A program made the translations under genes and the position numbers. A stretch of 64,000 nt of DNA from JALYUA01 sp039933215 (lineage in GTDB: Bacteria > Acidobacteriota > Thermoanaerobaculia > UBA5066 > Gp7-AA6): positions 8,028 to 72,027 of the forward strand of contig JBDTOO010000013.1 of NCBI GenBank assembly GCA_039933215.1. The letters run 5' to 3'. This document shows, piece by piece, positions 43,834 to 52,777 of this stretch. How positions within the stretch are numbered: the stretch's first letter is position 1; each line of letters begins with the position of its first letter. The notes beneath the pieces are model-generated. The model made no database searches. It saw only the letters and a list, made by a program, of their open reading frames with translations, and was not told the origin of the DNA.

Positions 43834-43853
43834 GGACCGGGCCACAGAGGCGG

Positions 43854-43859
43854 TAGGCT
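43854..43859 (+). promoter_or_regulatory. Possible -10 box before the ABC ATPase gene
   Basis: TAGGCT ends 7 nt before the ATG at 43867, the same spacing as at the other putative leaderless starts. It could be an internal promoter of the operon. Confidence 0.35.
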
Positions 43860-43866
43860 CCGCGCC

Positions 43867-44949
43867 ATGGCGATCGTAGAGACGCGGGAGCTCACCAAGG
43901 TCTTCAAGAAGGGGGAGTTCGGAGCCGTCAACGACGTGAACCTCGAGAGCCGGGAGGGCGAGTTCCTCGTCCTCCTCGGCCCGTCGGGGTCGGGGAAGAC
44001 CACTCTCCTGCGCATGATCGCAGGGCTCGAGGAGCCGACCTCCGGAGAGATCCTGATCGGCGGAAAGGTCGTCAACGACCTGACCCCGCGCGAACGACGC
44101 ATCGCCATGGTGTTCCAGAGCTACGCCCTCTACCCCCACCTGACGGTGCTCGGCAACATCACGTTCCCTCTGAAGGCGCAGGGTGTAGCGAAACCCGAGC
44201 GCGAGAAGAAAGCGCTCTGGGCCGCCGGCCTCCTCGGGATTCCCCACCTCATGCATCGAAAGCCGCGGGAGCTCTCGGGCGGCGAGAGGCAGCGCGTGGC
44301 CCTCGCACGCGCGATCGTGCGGGAGCCCTCCCTGTTTCTGCTGGACGAGCCGCTGTCCAATCTCGACGCCAAGCTCCGCGCGTCGGCCCGAACGGAGCTC
44401 GAGCAATTCCAGAAGCGGATGGGCACGACGACGATCTACGTGACCCACGACCAGGTCGAGGCGATGGCGATGGGTGACCGGGTCGTGGTCATGAACAAGG
44501 GTTCCGTCCGCCAGATCGGCACGCCGGCCGAGGTCTACGACGAGCCGGCCGACACGTTCGTCGGGACCTTCCTGGGATCGCCCCCGATGAACCTGCTCGA
44601 GCACGGAACCGTCATCGTGGGGTTCCGCCCGGAGCACTTCTTCCCCGTCACGCACCTCGCGGGGCAGGCGGCGGTCCCCGCCGACATCCGCGCGGCGGAG
44701 CGGACCGGCCCGTACGTGCCCTTGAGATTCCGTGTCGGGCACGAGGAATACCTGGGCGCCGAGAGGATCCTCTACGGAGAGATCGATGGCGGCGCCTTCG
44801 ACGGCAAGACGGCGATCTGCCGGATGTCGTCGACCCACGGCGCGTCGTTTCCGGCCGGCTCCGTCCACGCCTTCGCGGTCCGCGAGGGAGACTTGAAGTT
44901 CTTCGATCGGGAGAAGGGGACGAGGACGGCCCGGGTTCCTCTCGAATGA
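43867..44949 (+). CDS. Sugar-type ABC transporter ATPase (MalK/UgpC family)
   Basis: A 360-residue ATPase energising the neighbouring permeases. Walker A GPSGSGKTT is at residues 38-46, with Q-loop MVFQSYALYPHLTV, signature LSGGERQRVALARA, Walker B LFLLDEPLSNLD, and the switch His in YVTHDQVEAMAM. The C-terminal 120 residues contain the TOBE/OB regulatory domain typical of CUT1 (carbohydrate uptake) ATPases. It has no Shine-Dalgarno match close to the ATG. It lies 33 nt after the binding-protein gene and 16 nt before the first permease gene. Confidence 0.93.
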   Translation: MAIVETRELTKVFKKGEFGAVNDVNLESREGEFLVLLGPSGSGKTTLLRMIAGLEEPTSGEILIGGKVVNDLTPRERRIAMVFQSYALYPHLTVLGNITFPLKAQGVAKPEREKKALWAAGLLGIPHLMHRKPRELSGGERQRVALARAIVREPSLFLLDEPLSNLDAKLRASARTELEQFQKRMGTTTIYVTHDQVEAMAMGDRVVVMNKGSVRQIGTPAEVYDEPADTFVGTFLGSPPMNLLEHGTVIVGFRPEHFFPVTHLAGQAAVPADIRAAERTGPYVPLRFRVGHEEYLGAERILYGEIDGGAFDGKTAICRMSSTHGASFPAGSVHAFAVREGDLKFFDREKGTRTARVPLE

Positions 44950-44965
44950 GCGGACTGTTTCTCAA

Positions 44966-45853
44966 ATGAGCGCATTGGGCCGTCAGCGGTGGCTCGGGCC
45001 GGCGATGTTTCTCCCCGCCGTCCTCTACGTGTTGGCGCTCGTCGGCGTTCCGTTCGTGCTCGCCTTTCTCTACAGCGTCGGCGACGTCAAGGTCGGAAGC
45101 GTCGGCTACCACTTCGTCGGGCTGCAGAACTTCCAGTCCGTGCTCCACAGCCCCACCTTCCTCCGCTCGCTCCGGAACTCCTTCACCTTCACGATTGTCT
45201 CGCAGGTGCTCGTCCTGATCGGTGGAAACATCCTGGCGCTCGCGCTCAAGGATCCGTTCCCGGGCCGCTGGTTCGTCCGCTTCCTGATTTTGCTGCCGTG
45301 GGTCGCTCCGGTCTCGATCGGCTCGATTGGCTGGAAGTGGATCCTGGACTCGCTCTACAGCGTCATCAACTGGGTCCTCATTCGGATGCACCTGGTCAAC
45401 GCGTTCTCGCCTCCGATGTACCTCGGGGAGCCGAAGCTCGCCATGGCGTCGGTGATCCTGGTCCACGTCTGGCACATGCTCCCGTTCTCGACCGTGATCC
45501 TCCTGGCGGGCTGGACGGCGATCCCGAAAGACATTCCGGAGGCCGCGGCCGTCGACGGCGCGGGGTTCTTCCGGAGGCTCTTCCAGATCCAGCTGCCGAT
45601 GATGCTCCCGATCATCCACGTCGCCGTCCTCTTCGGCGTGATCTTCACGTTCACAGATATGACCGTCGTGTACATCCTGACGCGTGGCGGTCCGTATGAC
45701 ACGACGCAGGTTCTGCCCTCGCTCGCCTTCTTCACCGGGATCCTCGGAAGCGACCTCGCCGAGGGCGCCGCGATCTCCCTTTTTCTGGTCCCCGTGCTCG
45801 CGCTCGTCGCGTGGCTGATGCTGCGCTCGGCGCACCGCTCCGAGGTGACCTAG
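44966..45853 (+). CDS. Sugar-type ABC transporter permease (MalF-like)
   Basis: A 295-residue inner-membrane subunit with six helices. The EAA loop that docks on the ATPase reads IPEAAAVDGAGFFRRLFQIQLP, near residue 200. The N-terminal helix MFLPAVLYVLALVGVPFVLAF and length match the CUT1 MalF/UgpA class. It pairs with the next gene to form the transmembrane pore. ATG at 44966 is 16 nt after the ATPase stop. The upstream TAGTTTCTC-like sequence gives no clear ribosome binding site. Confidence 0.92.
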   Translation: MSALGRQRWLGPAMFLPAVLYVLALVGVPFVLAFLYSVGDVKVGSVGYHFVGLQNFQSVLHSPTFLRSLRNSFTFTIVSQVLVLIGGNILALALKDPFPGRWFVRFLILLPWVAPVSIGSIGWKWILDSLYSVINWVLIRMHLVNAFSPPMYLGEPKLAMASVILVHVWHMLPFSTVILLAGWTAIPKDIPEAAAVDGAGFFRRLFQIQLPMMLPIIHVAVLFGVIFTFTDMTVVYILTRGGPYDTTQVLPSLAFFTGILGSDLAEGAAISLFLVPVLALVAWLMLRSAHRSEVT

Positions 45854-46717
45854 GTGAGGGGCCGATCGATGGGGTCACGTCGAACGCGGGAGCTCACGGG
45901 GCGCGTCGTCCACGTCCTGACGCTGATCTTCTTCGCCGTCGTCCTGGGGTTCCCGTTCTACTGGATGCTCATCACGAGCTTCAAGAGCAATCCCGACCTC
46001 TACAACCTGAAGAACAACCCGTTCATCTTCAACTCGAAGCCGACCCTCGAGCACCTGCGGCTCCTCTTTCAGGAGACCCTGTTCCTCCGCTGGCTGGGAA
46101 ATACCCTGTTCGCGGGGACCTGCGTCGTGGCGATCACCCTTCTCCTCGCGGTCCCCGCGGCGTACGCGCTGACCCGACTGACCGGGCGCTGGGGCGGGCG
46201 GGTCGGAATTGCGATCTTCCTGACCTACCTCGTTCCGCCGACCCTCCTCTTCATCCCGCTGTCGCGCATCGTGGCGCTGCTCGGCCTGCAGGACTCCCTG
46301 TGGTCGATCATCGTCGTGTACCCGAGCTTCACCATCCCTTTCTCGGTCTGGCTCCTGATGGGCTTCTTCAAGTCGATCCCGCGGGAGCTCGAAGACGCGG
46401 CGATGGTCGACGGCCTCACCCGCTTCCAGGCCTTCCTGAAGCTCGTCATCCCGATCTCCGTGTCGGGGATCCTGACCGTCGTGATCTTCACGTTCACGCT
46501 GGTGACGCAGGAGTTCGTCTACGCCCTGACGTTCATCTCGTCGGCCGCCCATCAGACCGTGGGTGTCGGCGTTCCGATCTACCTGGTCCGCGGGGACGTC
46601 TACTACTGGGGCTCGCTCATGGCGGCCTGCCTGATTGCCGCGCTGCCGATCGGGATCCTCTACAACCTGTTTCTCGACCGGTTCATCGCGGGCTTCACCG
46701 TGGGGTCTGTCAAGTGA
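45854..46717 (+). CDS. Sugar-type ABC transporter permease (MalG-like)
   Basis: A 287-residue second permease with six helices. The EAA motif is IPRELEDAAMVDGLTRFQAF, near residue 180, and the first helix is FFAVVLGFPFYWMLITSFK, as in MalG/UgpE. The start taken is GTG at 45854, directly after the preceding stop; an ATG at 45869 is a reasonable alternative giving a slightly shorter N-terminus. The gene ends 211 nt before the porin. Confidence 0.92.
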   Translation: MRGRSMGSRRTRELTGRVVHVLTLIFFAVVLGFPFYWMLITSFKSNPDLYNLKNNPFIFNSKPTLEHLRLLFQETLFLRWLGNTLFAGTCVVAITLLLAVPAAYALTRLTGRWGGRVGIAIFLTYLVPPTLLFIPLSRIVALLGLQDSLWSIIVVYPSFTIPFSVWLLMGFFKSIPRELEDAAMVDGLTRFQAFLKLVIPISVSGILTVVIFTFTLVTQEFVYALTFISSAAHQTVGVGVPIYLVRGDVYYWGSLMAACLIAALPIGILYNLFLDRFIAGFTVGSVK

Positions 46718-46928
46718 GCTCCCGGCGCGCGGGTGTTAGGATTTGGCCAGTACCGGAAAGGGACGTCATGCTGGACGCCGGCCGTTCCCATCCTCGCCGT
46801 CGAGTCCCGCCGTCCCGTTGCGGGACCGCGATCCACTCCCCTCCGCCGAATCCCCCCGTTCATCTCGCCGGAAACGGCGTCAGGCGCCGCCCGGAGGCAC
46901 CGTCGATTCAAATGAAAAGGAGGGTTCG
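46718..46928 (+). other. Leader region of the porin gene
   Basis: A gap of 211 nt without a gene. TTAGGATTTGG near 46736 contains TAGGAT, a possible -10 box, which would give the porin message a leader of about 180 nt. The gene's ribosome binding site (AAAAGGAGG) is at 46915-46923. Confidence 0.4.
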
Positions 46929-48170
46929 ATGAAGTCCCGAATGCGTCTCCCGGGCTCCGCCGCCATCCTGCTTCTTCTCGCCGTCGCCGCGCAGGCCCAG
47001 ACCACCCCACCAGCCCCCCCGGTCACCCCGGCGGCGCCGCCCGCCCCGACCGTCGAGACGGGCGGCAAGGAGGGCCTCATCATCCGCGGATTCATCAGCG
47101 CGAGCCTGTACGCCCAGGATCAGAGCTTCGCGTTTGGCAACGGGCAGAACGCCGAATGGCCGACGCCGCCACAGCTCGTCCGCGACAAATGGATCACGAG
47201 CGGCGACGTCCGTAACACCCGGCTCACTCTCGCGTTCAACGGGCCGAAGGTCAGTGGCGACTGGCGCGTCGCCGGCACCGTCGAGATGGACTTCTTCGGC
47301 GGCAACAACGGCACCGGCGCCTTCGCGGACCAGCAGGTGATTCCGAGGCTCCGGTTCGCCTATGCCGACGTCACGAACGGCCGCACCACGATCCGCGTCG
47401 GCCAGTTCTGGTCGCCTCTCTTCGGGAACGTTCCGGTCTCGAACTCCCACATCGCCTTTCCGCTCGGCTACGGCAGCGGCATGCCGGGGTGGCGGTACCC
47501 GGGCCTCTTCGTCTACCAGGCCCTGACACCGAAGTCGGCTCCCGTGAACGCCGAAGTGCAGCTCGCTGTGATGCGCGGAAACTGGGACAACACGCCCGGC
47601 TCGAACGTCAACTCCGTCTCCGCCGGCAACTCGGGGACGCCCCAGTTCGAAGCGCGCTTCAACCTCGGCGGGAAAGCGGGAGGGGGAACCTGGGGCATTT
47701 ACGTCGTGGGCCACTACGACGAGAAGGATCTCTCGGGTCCCAACGCGACGGCGGCAAACGACAAGCTCGAGGGGACGATCGGGGAGTTCGGCGCCCGGTT
47801 CCAGCTCGGAGGGCTCCTGATCCACGGCAACGTCTACACCGCCAAGAACTCCGGCCAGCAGTTCACGTCGATCACGCAGTTCGGCAAGATCAAGAGCACC
47901 GGCGGCTGGATTCAGGTCGGATACGACTTCACCAAGAACTGGGGAGTCTTCTGCTTCTACGCGATCGACGACCCCAACGACTCCGACGTCCTGACGGCTC
48001 TCGGCAATGCCGGCCGGCTGAAGAACCAGATCTACAGCGATATGCTCCGCTGGAGGACCGGCCCCTACTCGCTCGGACTCGAGTGGCTGCACGCCGAGCT
48101 CATCTCCGGGACCGCCAGGGTCAAAACCAAGGGGAACCAGATCGCTCTGTCGGCCCTCTATAACTTCTAG
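46929..48170 (+). CDS. Outer-membrane porin-like protein
   Basis: A 413-residue protein with a signal peptide (residues 1-23, ending AAQAQT) and a Pro/Ala-rich spacer, followed by alternating beta-strand segments: LIIRGFISASLYAQDQ, NTRLTLAFNGPKV, WRVAGTVEMDFFGGN, PRLRFAYADV, TTIRVGQFWSPL. The C-terminus ends in LSALYNF, with the terminal Phe used by the BAM complex. The pattern resembles DcaP-like or general porins. It probably feeds the ABC system upstream by letting the ligand cross the outer membrane. AAAAGGAGG precedes the ATG. No ligand-specific residues can be identified. Confidence 0.82.
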   Translation: MKSRMRLPGSAAILLLLAVAAQAQTTPPAPPVTPAAPPAPTVETGGKEGLIIRGFISASLYAQDQSFAFGNGQNAEWPTPPQLVRDKWITSGDVRNTRLTLAFNGPKVSGDWRVAGTVEMDFFGGNNGTGAFADQQVIPRLRFAYADVTNGRTTIRVGQFWSPLFGNVPVSNSHIAFPLGYGSGMPGWRYPGLFVYQALTPKSAPVNAEVQLAVMRGNWDNTPGSNVNSVSAGNSGTPQFEARFNLGGKAGGGTWGIYVVGHYDEKDLSGPNATAANDKLEGTIGEFGARFQLGGLLIHGNVYTAKNSGQQFTSITQFGKIKSTGGWIQVGYDFTKNWGVFCFYAIDDPNDSDVLTALGNAGRLKNQIYSDMLRWRTGPYSLGLEWLHAELISGTARVKTKGNQIALSALYNF

Positions 48171-49318
48171 GTTTCGCTCCGGTTCCCGCCGGGCGGGATG
48201 GCCGCGCGCCCCCGGCGCCGCGCGCGGCCGTCCCGATCCCCGCGCGGGGTCGCCTCTGAAACGGCGGGCTGCTGCCGCGTCAGGCAGTGGACCGTGCCGA
48301 GCCCCCAGACGAGATCGCGGGCATGGATCCCGACGACCGGACGGTCGGCAAAGAGCTCGGAGAGGATTCCGAGCGCCTCGCGGTCGCGGATGTCGTCGAA
48401 GGTGGGCACCAGGACGGCGGAATTGGCCACGAAGAAGTTGGCGTAGGAGGCCGGCAGCCGCCGCCCGTCGAAATACACGGGAGACGGCATCGGCAGATCC
48501 ACCACTTCCACGCGGGACCCGTCCTCGAGCCGGGCGTCCTGGAGCCTCTCGCGATTCTCTTCGAGATTCACGTAGTTCTCGTCGGAGGGGTTCGTTTCGC
48601 GGCACAGCACGACCGTTCCCGGGCTCGTGAACCGGCAGAGGTCGTCAACGTGTCCGTGGGTGTCGTCGCCGGCGATCCCCCGGCCGAGCCAGATCACGCG
48701 AGGCGCGCCGAGAGACTCGCGGAATACGCGCTCGTAATCCGATCGATCGAATCCCGGGTTGCGCACCTGGATTTTCGGGTCGAGAAGGCACTCTTCCGTC
48801 GTCAGGATCGTGCCGCGTCCGTTCACGTCGATCGCGCCGCCCTCCAGGACGACCGCCGGCCCATCATCGCCCGGGAGGAGCGGAATGCCGAGCGCACGGC
48901 CGACGCGCTCGGGCACCCGCACGTCGCGCCGCCAGTCCGGATATCGCGCCCAGCCATTGAAGCCGAACCTCCGGATGGCCACGTCCGGCCGCGGCCCTCC
49001 GCGGCGGACGAAGGCGGGGCCGGAGTCGCGCAGCCAACCTCGATCGGTCGGGATCCGGAAGAACTCGACGGACGCGAGATCCTGCCCGCCCCGCGCGAGC
49101 ACTCGACGCGCCCTGTCCTCATGGCTCTTCGACTCGACGAGGATGCGGACGGTCTCCCCGGCCGAGATCCAGCGCACCATTTCCGCGTAAACCCAGGGGA
49201 TCGGACCGAACCGGCCCGGCCAGTCGGTGACGTTGTGGGGCCAGCCGATCCATGTCGCCTCGTGCGGCTCCCACTCGGCGGGCATGAAGTAGGAAGCGGT
49301 CAGCGGCGGTCGCTCCAC
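48167..49318 (-). CDS. aguA: Agmatine deiminase
   Basis: About 383 residues. Converts agmatine to N-carbamoylputrescine in putrescine synthesis. Family motifs: MPAEWEPHEATWIGWPH, the Asp/Arg region RDSGPAFV, VVLEGGAIDVNGRGTILTTEECL, and HGHVDDLCRF with its catalytic His and Asp; the catalytic Cys lies in GTVHCLTRQQP near the C-terminus. GTG at 49318 is taken, overlapping the end of the amidohydrolase gene; ATG at 49285, right before PAEWEPH, would also work. The C-terminal 30 residues are an Arg-rich extension. The two enzymes form a complete agmatine-to-putrescine path. Confidence 0.92.
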   Translation of the reverse strand: MERPPLTASYFMPAEWEPHEATWIGWPHNVTDWPGRFGPIPWVYAEMVRWISAGETVRILVESKSHEDRARRVLARGGQDLASVEFFRIPTDRGWLRDSGPAFVRRGGPRPDVAIRRFGFNGWARYPDWRRDVRVPERVGRALGIPLLPGDDGPAVVLEGGAIDVNGRGTILTTEECLLDPKIQVRNPGFDRSDYERVFRESLGAPRVIWLGRGIAGDDTHGHVDDLCRFTSPGTVVLCRETNPSDENYVNLEENRERLQDARLEDGSRVEVVDLPMPSPVYFDGRRLPASYANFFVANSAVLVPTFDDIRDREALGILSELFADRPVVGIHARDLVWGLGTVHCLTRQQPAVSEATPRGDRDGRARRRGRAAIPPGGNRSET

Positions 49319-50229
49319 GGCTCGCCCGCGAGAAACCGCGACGTGATGCCTCCGTACGCGTCGATGCGGCGGTCCCGGAGGAACGGCCAGTTGCGGCGGA
49401 CATCCTCGATCCGGGCGGGGTCGACCTCCGCGATGAGGATCTCCTCGCGGTCGGAAGAGCCCTGCGCGACGATGACCCCCTGGGGATCCGCGACGAAGGA
49501 GCTGCCCCAGAACTCGATCCCGGCTCCGCCGCCCTCCGGCTTCTCGTGACCCACGCGGTTGACCGCGGCCACGTAGAGCCCGTTGGCGATGGCGTGCCCA
49601 CGCTGCACGGTCCTCCAGGCGTCGAGCTGCGCCGGGCCCTGCTCCGCCTTCTCGTGGGGATGCCAGCCGATGGCGGTCGGGTAGAAGAGGACGCTCGCAC
49701 CCTGGAGCGCGGCCAGCCGCGCGCCCTCCGGGTACCATTGATCCCAGCAGATCAGCGTCGAGACGCGGCCCGGTCGGACGTCGAACGCCGGGAACCCGAG
49801 ATCGCCGGGCGTGAAATAGAACTTCTCGTAGTAGGCGGGATCGTCCGGGATGTGCATCTTCCGGTACACGCCCGCGATCGTGCCGTCCGCGTCGATCACC
49901 GCCGCGCTGTTGTGGTACAGGCCCGCGGCTCTGCGCTCGAACACCGGAGCGATCACGGCGACGCCGGCCTGGCGCGCGGCCTCCCCGAGCCGCTGCGTCG
50001 TGGGGCCGGGCAGGGGCTCGGCGAGGTCGAACGTCGCCGCGTCCTCCTTCTGGCAGAAGTACTGCGACCGGAAGAGCTCCGGCAGGCACACGAGGGCCGC
50101 CCCCGCCCGCGCCGCTTCGCCGACGAAGACGGCGGCGCGTTCCAGGTTGTCGTCCGGGTCCGGTCCGCAGGCCATCTGCACGAGGCCGATCCGGAATCGA
50201 TCGCCGCCGGCCGCGGCCCTCTTTTCCAT
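49300..50229 (-). CDS. aguB: N-carbamoylputrescine amidohydrolase
   Basis: About 309 residues, nitrilase superfamily. Hydrolyses N-carbamoylputrescine to putrescine, CO2 and ammonia. The Glu-Lys-Cys triad is visible: Glu in CLPELFRSQYF, Lys in YRKMHIPDDP and Cys in LICWDQWYPEGARL. Length and motifs match AguB closely. The start taken is ATG at 50229; another in-frame ATG at 50250 is preceded by TAAGAT. The longer frame upstream mirrors the dehydrogenase gene. It overlaps aguA by about 19 nt, so the pair is transcribed together. Confidence 0.9.
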   Translation of the reverse strand: MEKRAAAGGDRFRIGLVQMACGPDPDDNLERAAVFVGEAARAGAALVCLPELFRSQYFCQKEDAATFDLAEPLPGPTTQRLGEAARQAGVAVIAPVFERRAAGLYHNSAAVIDADGTIAGVYRKMHIPDDPAYYEKFYFTPGDLGFPAFDVRPGRVSTLICWDQWYPEGARLAALQGASVLFYPTAIGWHPHEKAEQGPAQLDAWRTVQRGHAIANGLYVAAVNRVGHEKPEGGGAGIEFWGSSFVADPQGVIVAQGSSDREEILIAEVDPARIEDVRRNWPFLRDRRIDAYGGITSRFLAGEPWSDRR

Positions 50230-50375
50230 CGCGCGTTCCAAGCCTCGCATCTTAACGTCACGGCCCCGGGAGCTCTCCCCGGGGAATTCGGCGTTGACCA
50301 GCGGAGCCCGCCGCCCGTAGGCTCGGAGGGATCCGGCGCCCACGCGCGCGATGCGATCGAAAGAGAGGCGAGGCC

Positions 50376-51497
50376 ATCCCCGTCTACGAGGACCCCTCCG
50401 ACGGCGTCCGGGTCGAAGCGGAGAAGCTCTCCCGCTGGACCGCCGCGACTCTCGAGCGCGTCGGGACTCCGCCGGACATCGCCGCCGACGTCGCGGAGGT
50501 CCTCGTGGCCTCCGACCTGCGGGGCATCGCGTCACACGGGACCGCGCGCATGCCGCAGTACGTCAGGCTCGTCGAAGCGGGCGTGATGGATCCCCGCGCC
50601 CGCCCGGTTCGCGAGCGCGGAAAACCGGCGCTCGCGCGCTTCGACGCGGGGAACGGCTGGGGCCATCACGCCGCCCGCGTGGCCACCGACGACGCCATCG
50701 GCCGGGCCCGGGAGCTCGGAGCGGCGATCTCCTCGGTTCGAAACACGAACCACTACGGCATCGCGGGCTGGTACGCCATGCGGATCGCCGGGAGCGGCCT
50801 GATCGGGATGAGCCTGACGAACACCTCCCCCCTGGTCGCGGCGACCCGCGCACGGACGCCGCTTCTCGGGACGAATCCGATCGCGGTCGCGGCGCCCTCC
50901 GGCCGGTTCGGGATGGTCGTCCTCGACATGGCCACGAGCGCCGTGCCGCGCGGGCGGATCGAGGTCGCGGCGCGGCGCGGGGAGAGCCTCCCTGCCGGCT
51001 GGGCGATCTCGGCGGACGGATCTCCCGCCACGAGCGCCGACGACGCCCTTCTGGGATCTCTTCTTCCGCTCGGCGGCGCGGAGGACACAGGCGGTCACAA
51101 GGGATACGGCCTCGCGCTCGTGGTCGAGATCCTCTGCGGGATTCTCGCGGATGCCGCCTTCGGACCGAACGTCGTCGGCCTCTTCTCGACCGAGGGTCCG
51201 TCGGACCTCGGGCAATTCTTCCTCGCGATCGATCCCGCGGCCATCGGAGGCGCGGCGGCTTTCGAGTCGCGGCTGGAGCGCCTGGTCGAGCAGCTGACCT
51301 CGGCGCCCACGGCGGCCGGCGCTCCCGGCCCGGTTCTCTTTCCCGGGCAGCCGGAAGCGGAGCGAGCGCTCCGGCAGGCGGAGATCGGCATCGCGATCGA
51401 TCGGGGCCATCACGCTTCCCTCCTGGAGCTCGGGGCGCGGCTCGGAACGGACTTTCCGAGCTCGAGGCCTCTTGGCGCGGCGACGGCGGAGAGCTGA
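50376..51497 (+). CDS. Ldh_2-family (malate/L-lactate/ureidoglycolate type) dehydrogenase; start codon unclear
   Basis: About 373 residues, NAD(P)-dependent oxidoreductase of the malate/L-lactate dehydrogenase 2 type. VEAEKLSRWTAATLERVG, then LVASDLRGIASHGTARMPQY, FDAGNGWGHHAARV, SVRNTNHYGIAGWYA, GTNPIAVAAPS and GGHKGYGLALVVEIL are all conserved, with the His of ASHG in place. The frame reads cleanly back past the N-terminal helix, yet the first ATG, GTG or TTG is GTG at 50505, which would delete that helix. ATC at 50376, preceded by GAGAGGCGAGG, is the best guess. The gene ends in CTGA, coupling it to the next. Confidence 0.82.
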   Translation: MPVYEDPSDGVRVEAEKLSRWTAATLERVGTPPDIAADVAEVLVASDLRGIASHGTARMPQYVRLVEAGVMDPRARPVRERGKPALARFDAGNGWGHHAARVATDDAIGRARELGAAISSVRNTNHYGIAGWYAMRIAGSGLIGMSLTNTSPLVAATRARTPLLGTNPIAVAAPSGRFGMVVLDMATSAVPRGRIEVAARRGESLPAGWAISADGSPATSADDALLGSLLPLGGAEDTGGHKGYGLALVVEILCGILADAAFGPNVVGLFSTEGPSDLGQFFLAIDPAAIGGAAAFESRLERLVEQLTSAPTAAGAPGPVLFPGQPEAERALRQAEIGIAIDRGHHASLLELGARLGTDFPSSRPLGAATAES

Positions 51498-52777
51498 GAG
51501 AGCTGGCGGCGGCCGGAGAGCGGCGGGATCTCGCCGTCATCGGAGGCGGGATCGTCGGCCTCGCGACGGCGCTCCAGATCCTCCGGAGCCGCCCGGGTTT
51601 GCGCGTGATCGTCCTCGAGAAGGAGCGCGAGGTCGGGACGCATCAGACCGGGCACAACAGCGGCGTGCTTCACGCCGGGCTCTATTACGCGCCGGGCTCG
51701 CGCAAAGCGCGGCTCTGCCGCGAGGGAAAAGCCGAGCTCGAGCGGTTCGCTCAGGAGAAGGGCATCCCCTTCGAGCGATGCGGCAAGCTCGTCGTCGCTC
51801 TCGACGCCTCGGAGCTCGGACCTCTCGCGCGGATCCGAGAGAGGGCGGCGGCCAACGGAGTCGAAGCGCTCGAGGAAGTCGGGCCCGAGAGGATCCGGGA
51901 GATCGAGCCGCACGCGGCGGGCATCCGGGCGCTCTGGTCGCCCTCGACGGGCATCATCGATTTTCGCCGGGTCGCCCTCGCGTATGCCCAGGAGATCGCG
52001 GAGCGCGGCGGAACCGTGGCGACCGGCACGGCCGTCGAGGCCATCCGCGATTCGGGAGGGGAACGCGTGATTGCGACGTCGGCCGGCGACGTGTTCGCCC
52101 GCGACGTCATCGCCTGCGCGGGGCTCCAATCGGACCGCGTCGCCGCGATGACCGGAGACGAGGGGGACGAACGGATCGTCCCGTTTCGCGGCGACTACTA
52201 CACGTTGACGCCGCGGGCCCGGCGGCTCGTTCGGGGACTGATCTACCCCGTTCCGGACCCGTCATTCCCGTTTCTCGGAATCCATTTCACGAAAAGGATC
52301 GACGGGTCCGTCCTCGCCGGTCCCAACGCCGTGCTCGCCTTTGCCCGGGAAGGCTACCGGCGGCGCGACCTGTCCTTTCGCGATCTCCGCGAGACCCTCG
52401 CGTTCCCGGGGTTCCGGCGGCTCGCACGCCGGCATCTCGCATCCGGGCTCGCCGAGATGTGGCGGGATCTCTCCAAACGGGCGTTCACGTCCGCGCTCGC
52501 CCGCTACGTCCCGGAGATCCGGGCGGTCGATCTCGTCTTCGGCCCCTCGGGAGTGCGCGCCCAGTCGCTCTCCGCGGACGGCCGCCTCGTCGAAGACTTC
52601 TCGATCGGCGAGAGCGCGCACGTCCTCCACGTCCGCAACGCCCCCTCCCCCGCCGCGACCGCTTCGCTCGCGATCGGCCGCGAGCTGGCGGAAATGGCGG
52701 CGGACCGGTTCGGATGGAAACTCCAGGACCGGCGTTCGGCGGGAACGCCCGCTCACGAGGGCGAGCGGATCGGCTAG
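51494..52777 (+). CDS. lhgO: L-2-hydroxyglutarate oxidase-like flavoprotein with apparent CTG start
   Basis: About 427 residues, FAD-dependent oxidoreductase of the LhgO/DAO family. It starts with the dinucleotide fold DLAVIGGGIVGLATAL, followed by the LhgO hallmark HQTGHNSGVLHAGLYYAPGS and RLCREGKAELE. It should oxidise L-2-hydroxyglutarate or a related 2-hydroxy acid and pass electrons to the membrane. No canonical start codon exists between the upstream gene and the Rossmann motif. CTG at 51494 overlaps the preceding stop (CTGA). The neighbouring 2-hydroxyacid-type dehydrogenase suggests a shared substrate class. It ends 4 nt inside the convergent Liv ATPase gene. Confidence 0.88.
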   Translation: MRELAAAGERRDLAVIGGGIVGLATALQILRSRPGLRVIVLEKEREVGTHQTGHNSGVLHAGLYYAPGSRKARLCREGKAELERFAQEKGIPFERCGKLVVALDASELGPLARIRERAAANGVEALEEVGPERIREIEPHAAGIRALWSPSTGIIDFRRVALAYAQEIAERGGTVATGTAVEAIRDSGGERVIATSAGDVFARDVIACAGLQSDRVAAMTGDEGDERIVPFRGDYYTLTPRARRLVRGLIYPVPDPSFPFLGIHFTKRIDGSVLAGPNAVLAFAREGYRRRDLSFRDLRETLAFPGFRRLARRHLASGLAEMWRDLSKRAFTSALARYVPEIRAVDLVFGPSGVRAQSLSADGRLVEDFSIGESAHVLHVRNAPSPAATASLAIGRELAEMAADRFGWKLQDRRSAGTPAHEGERIG

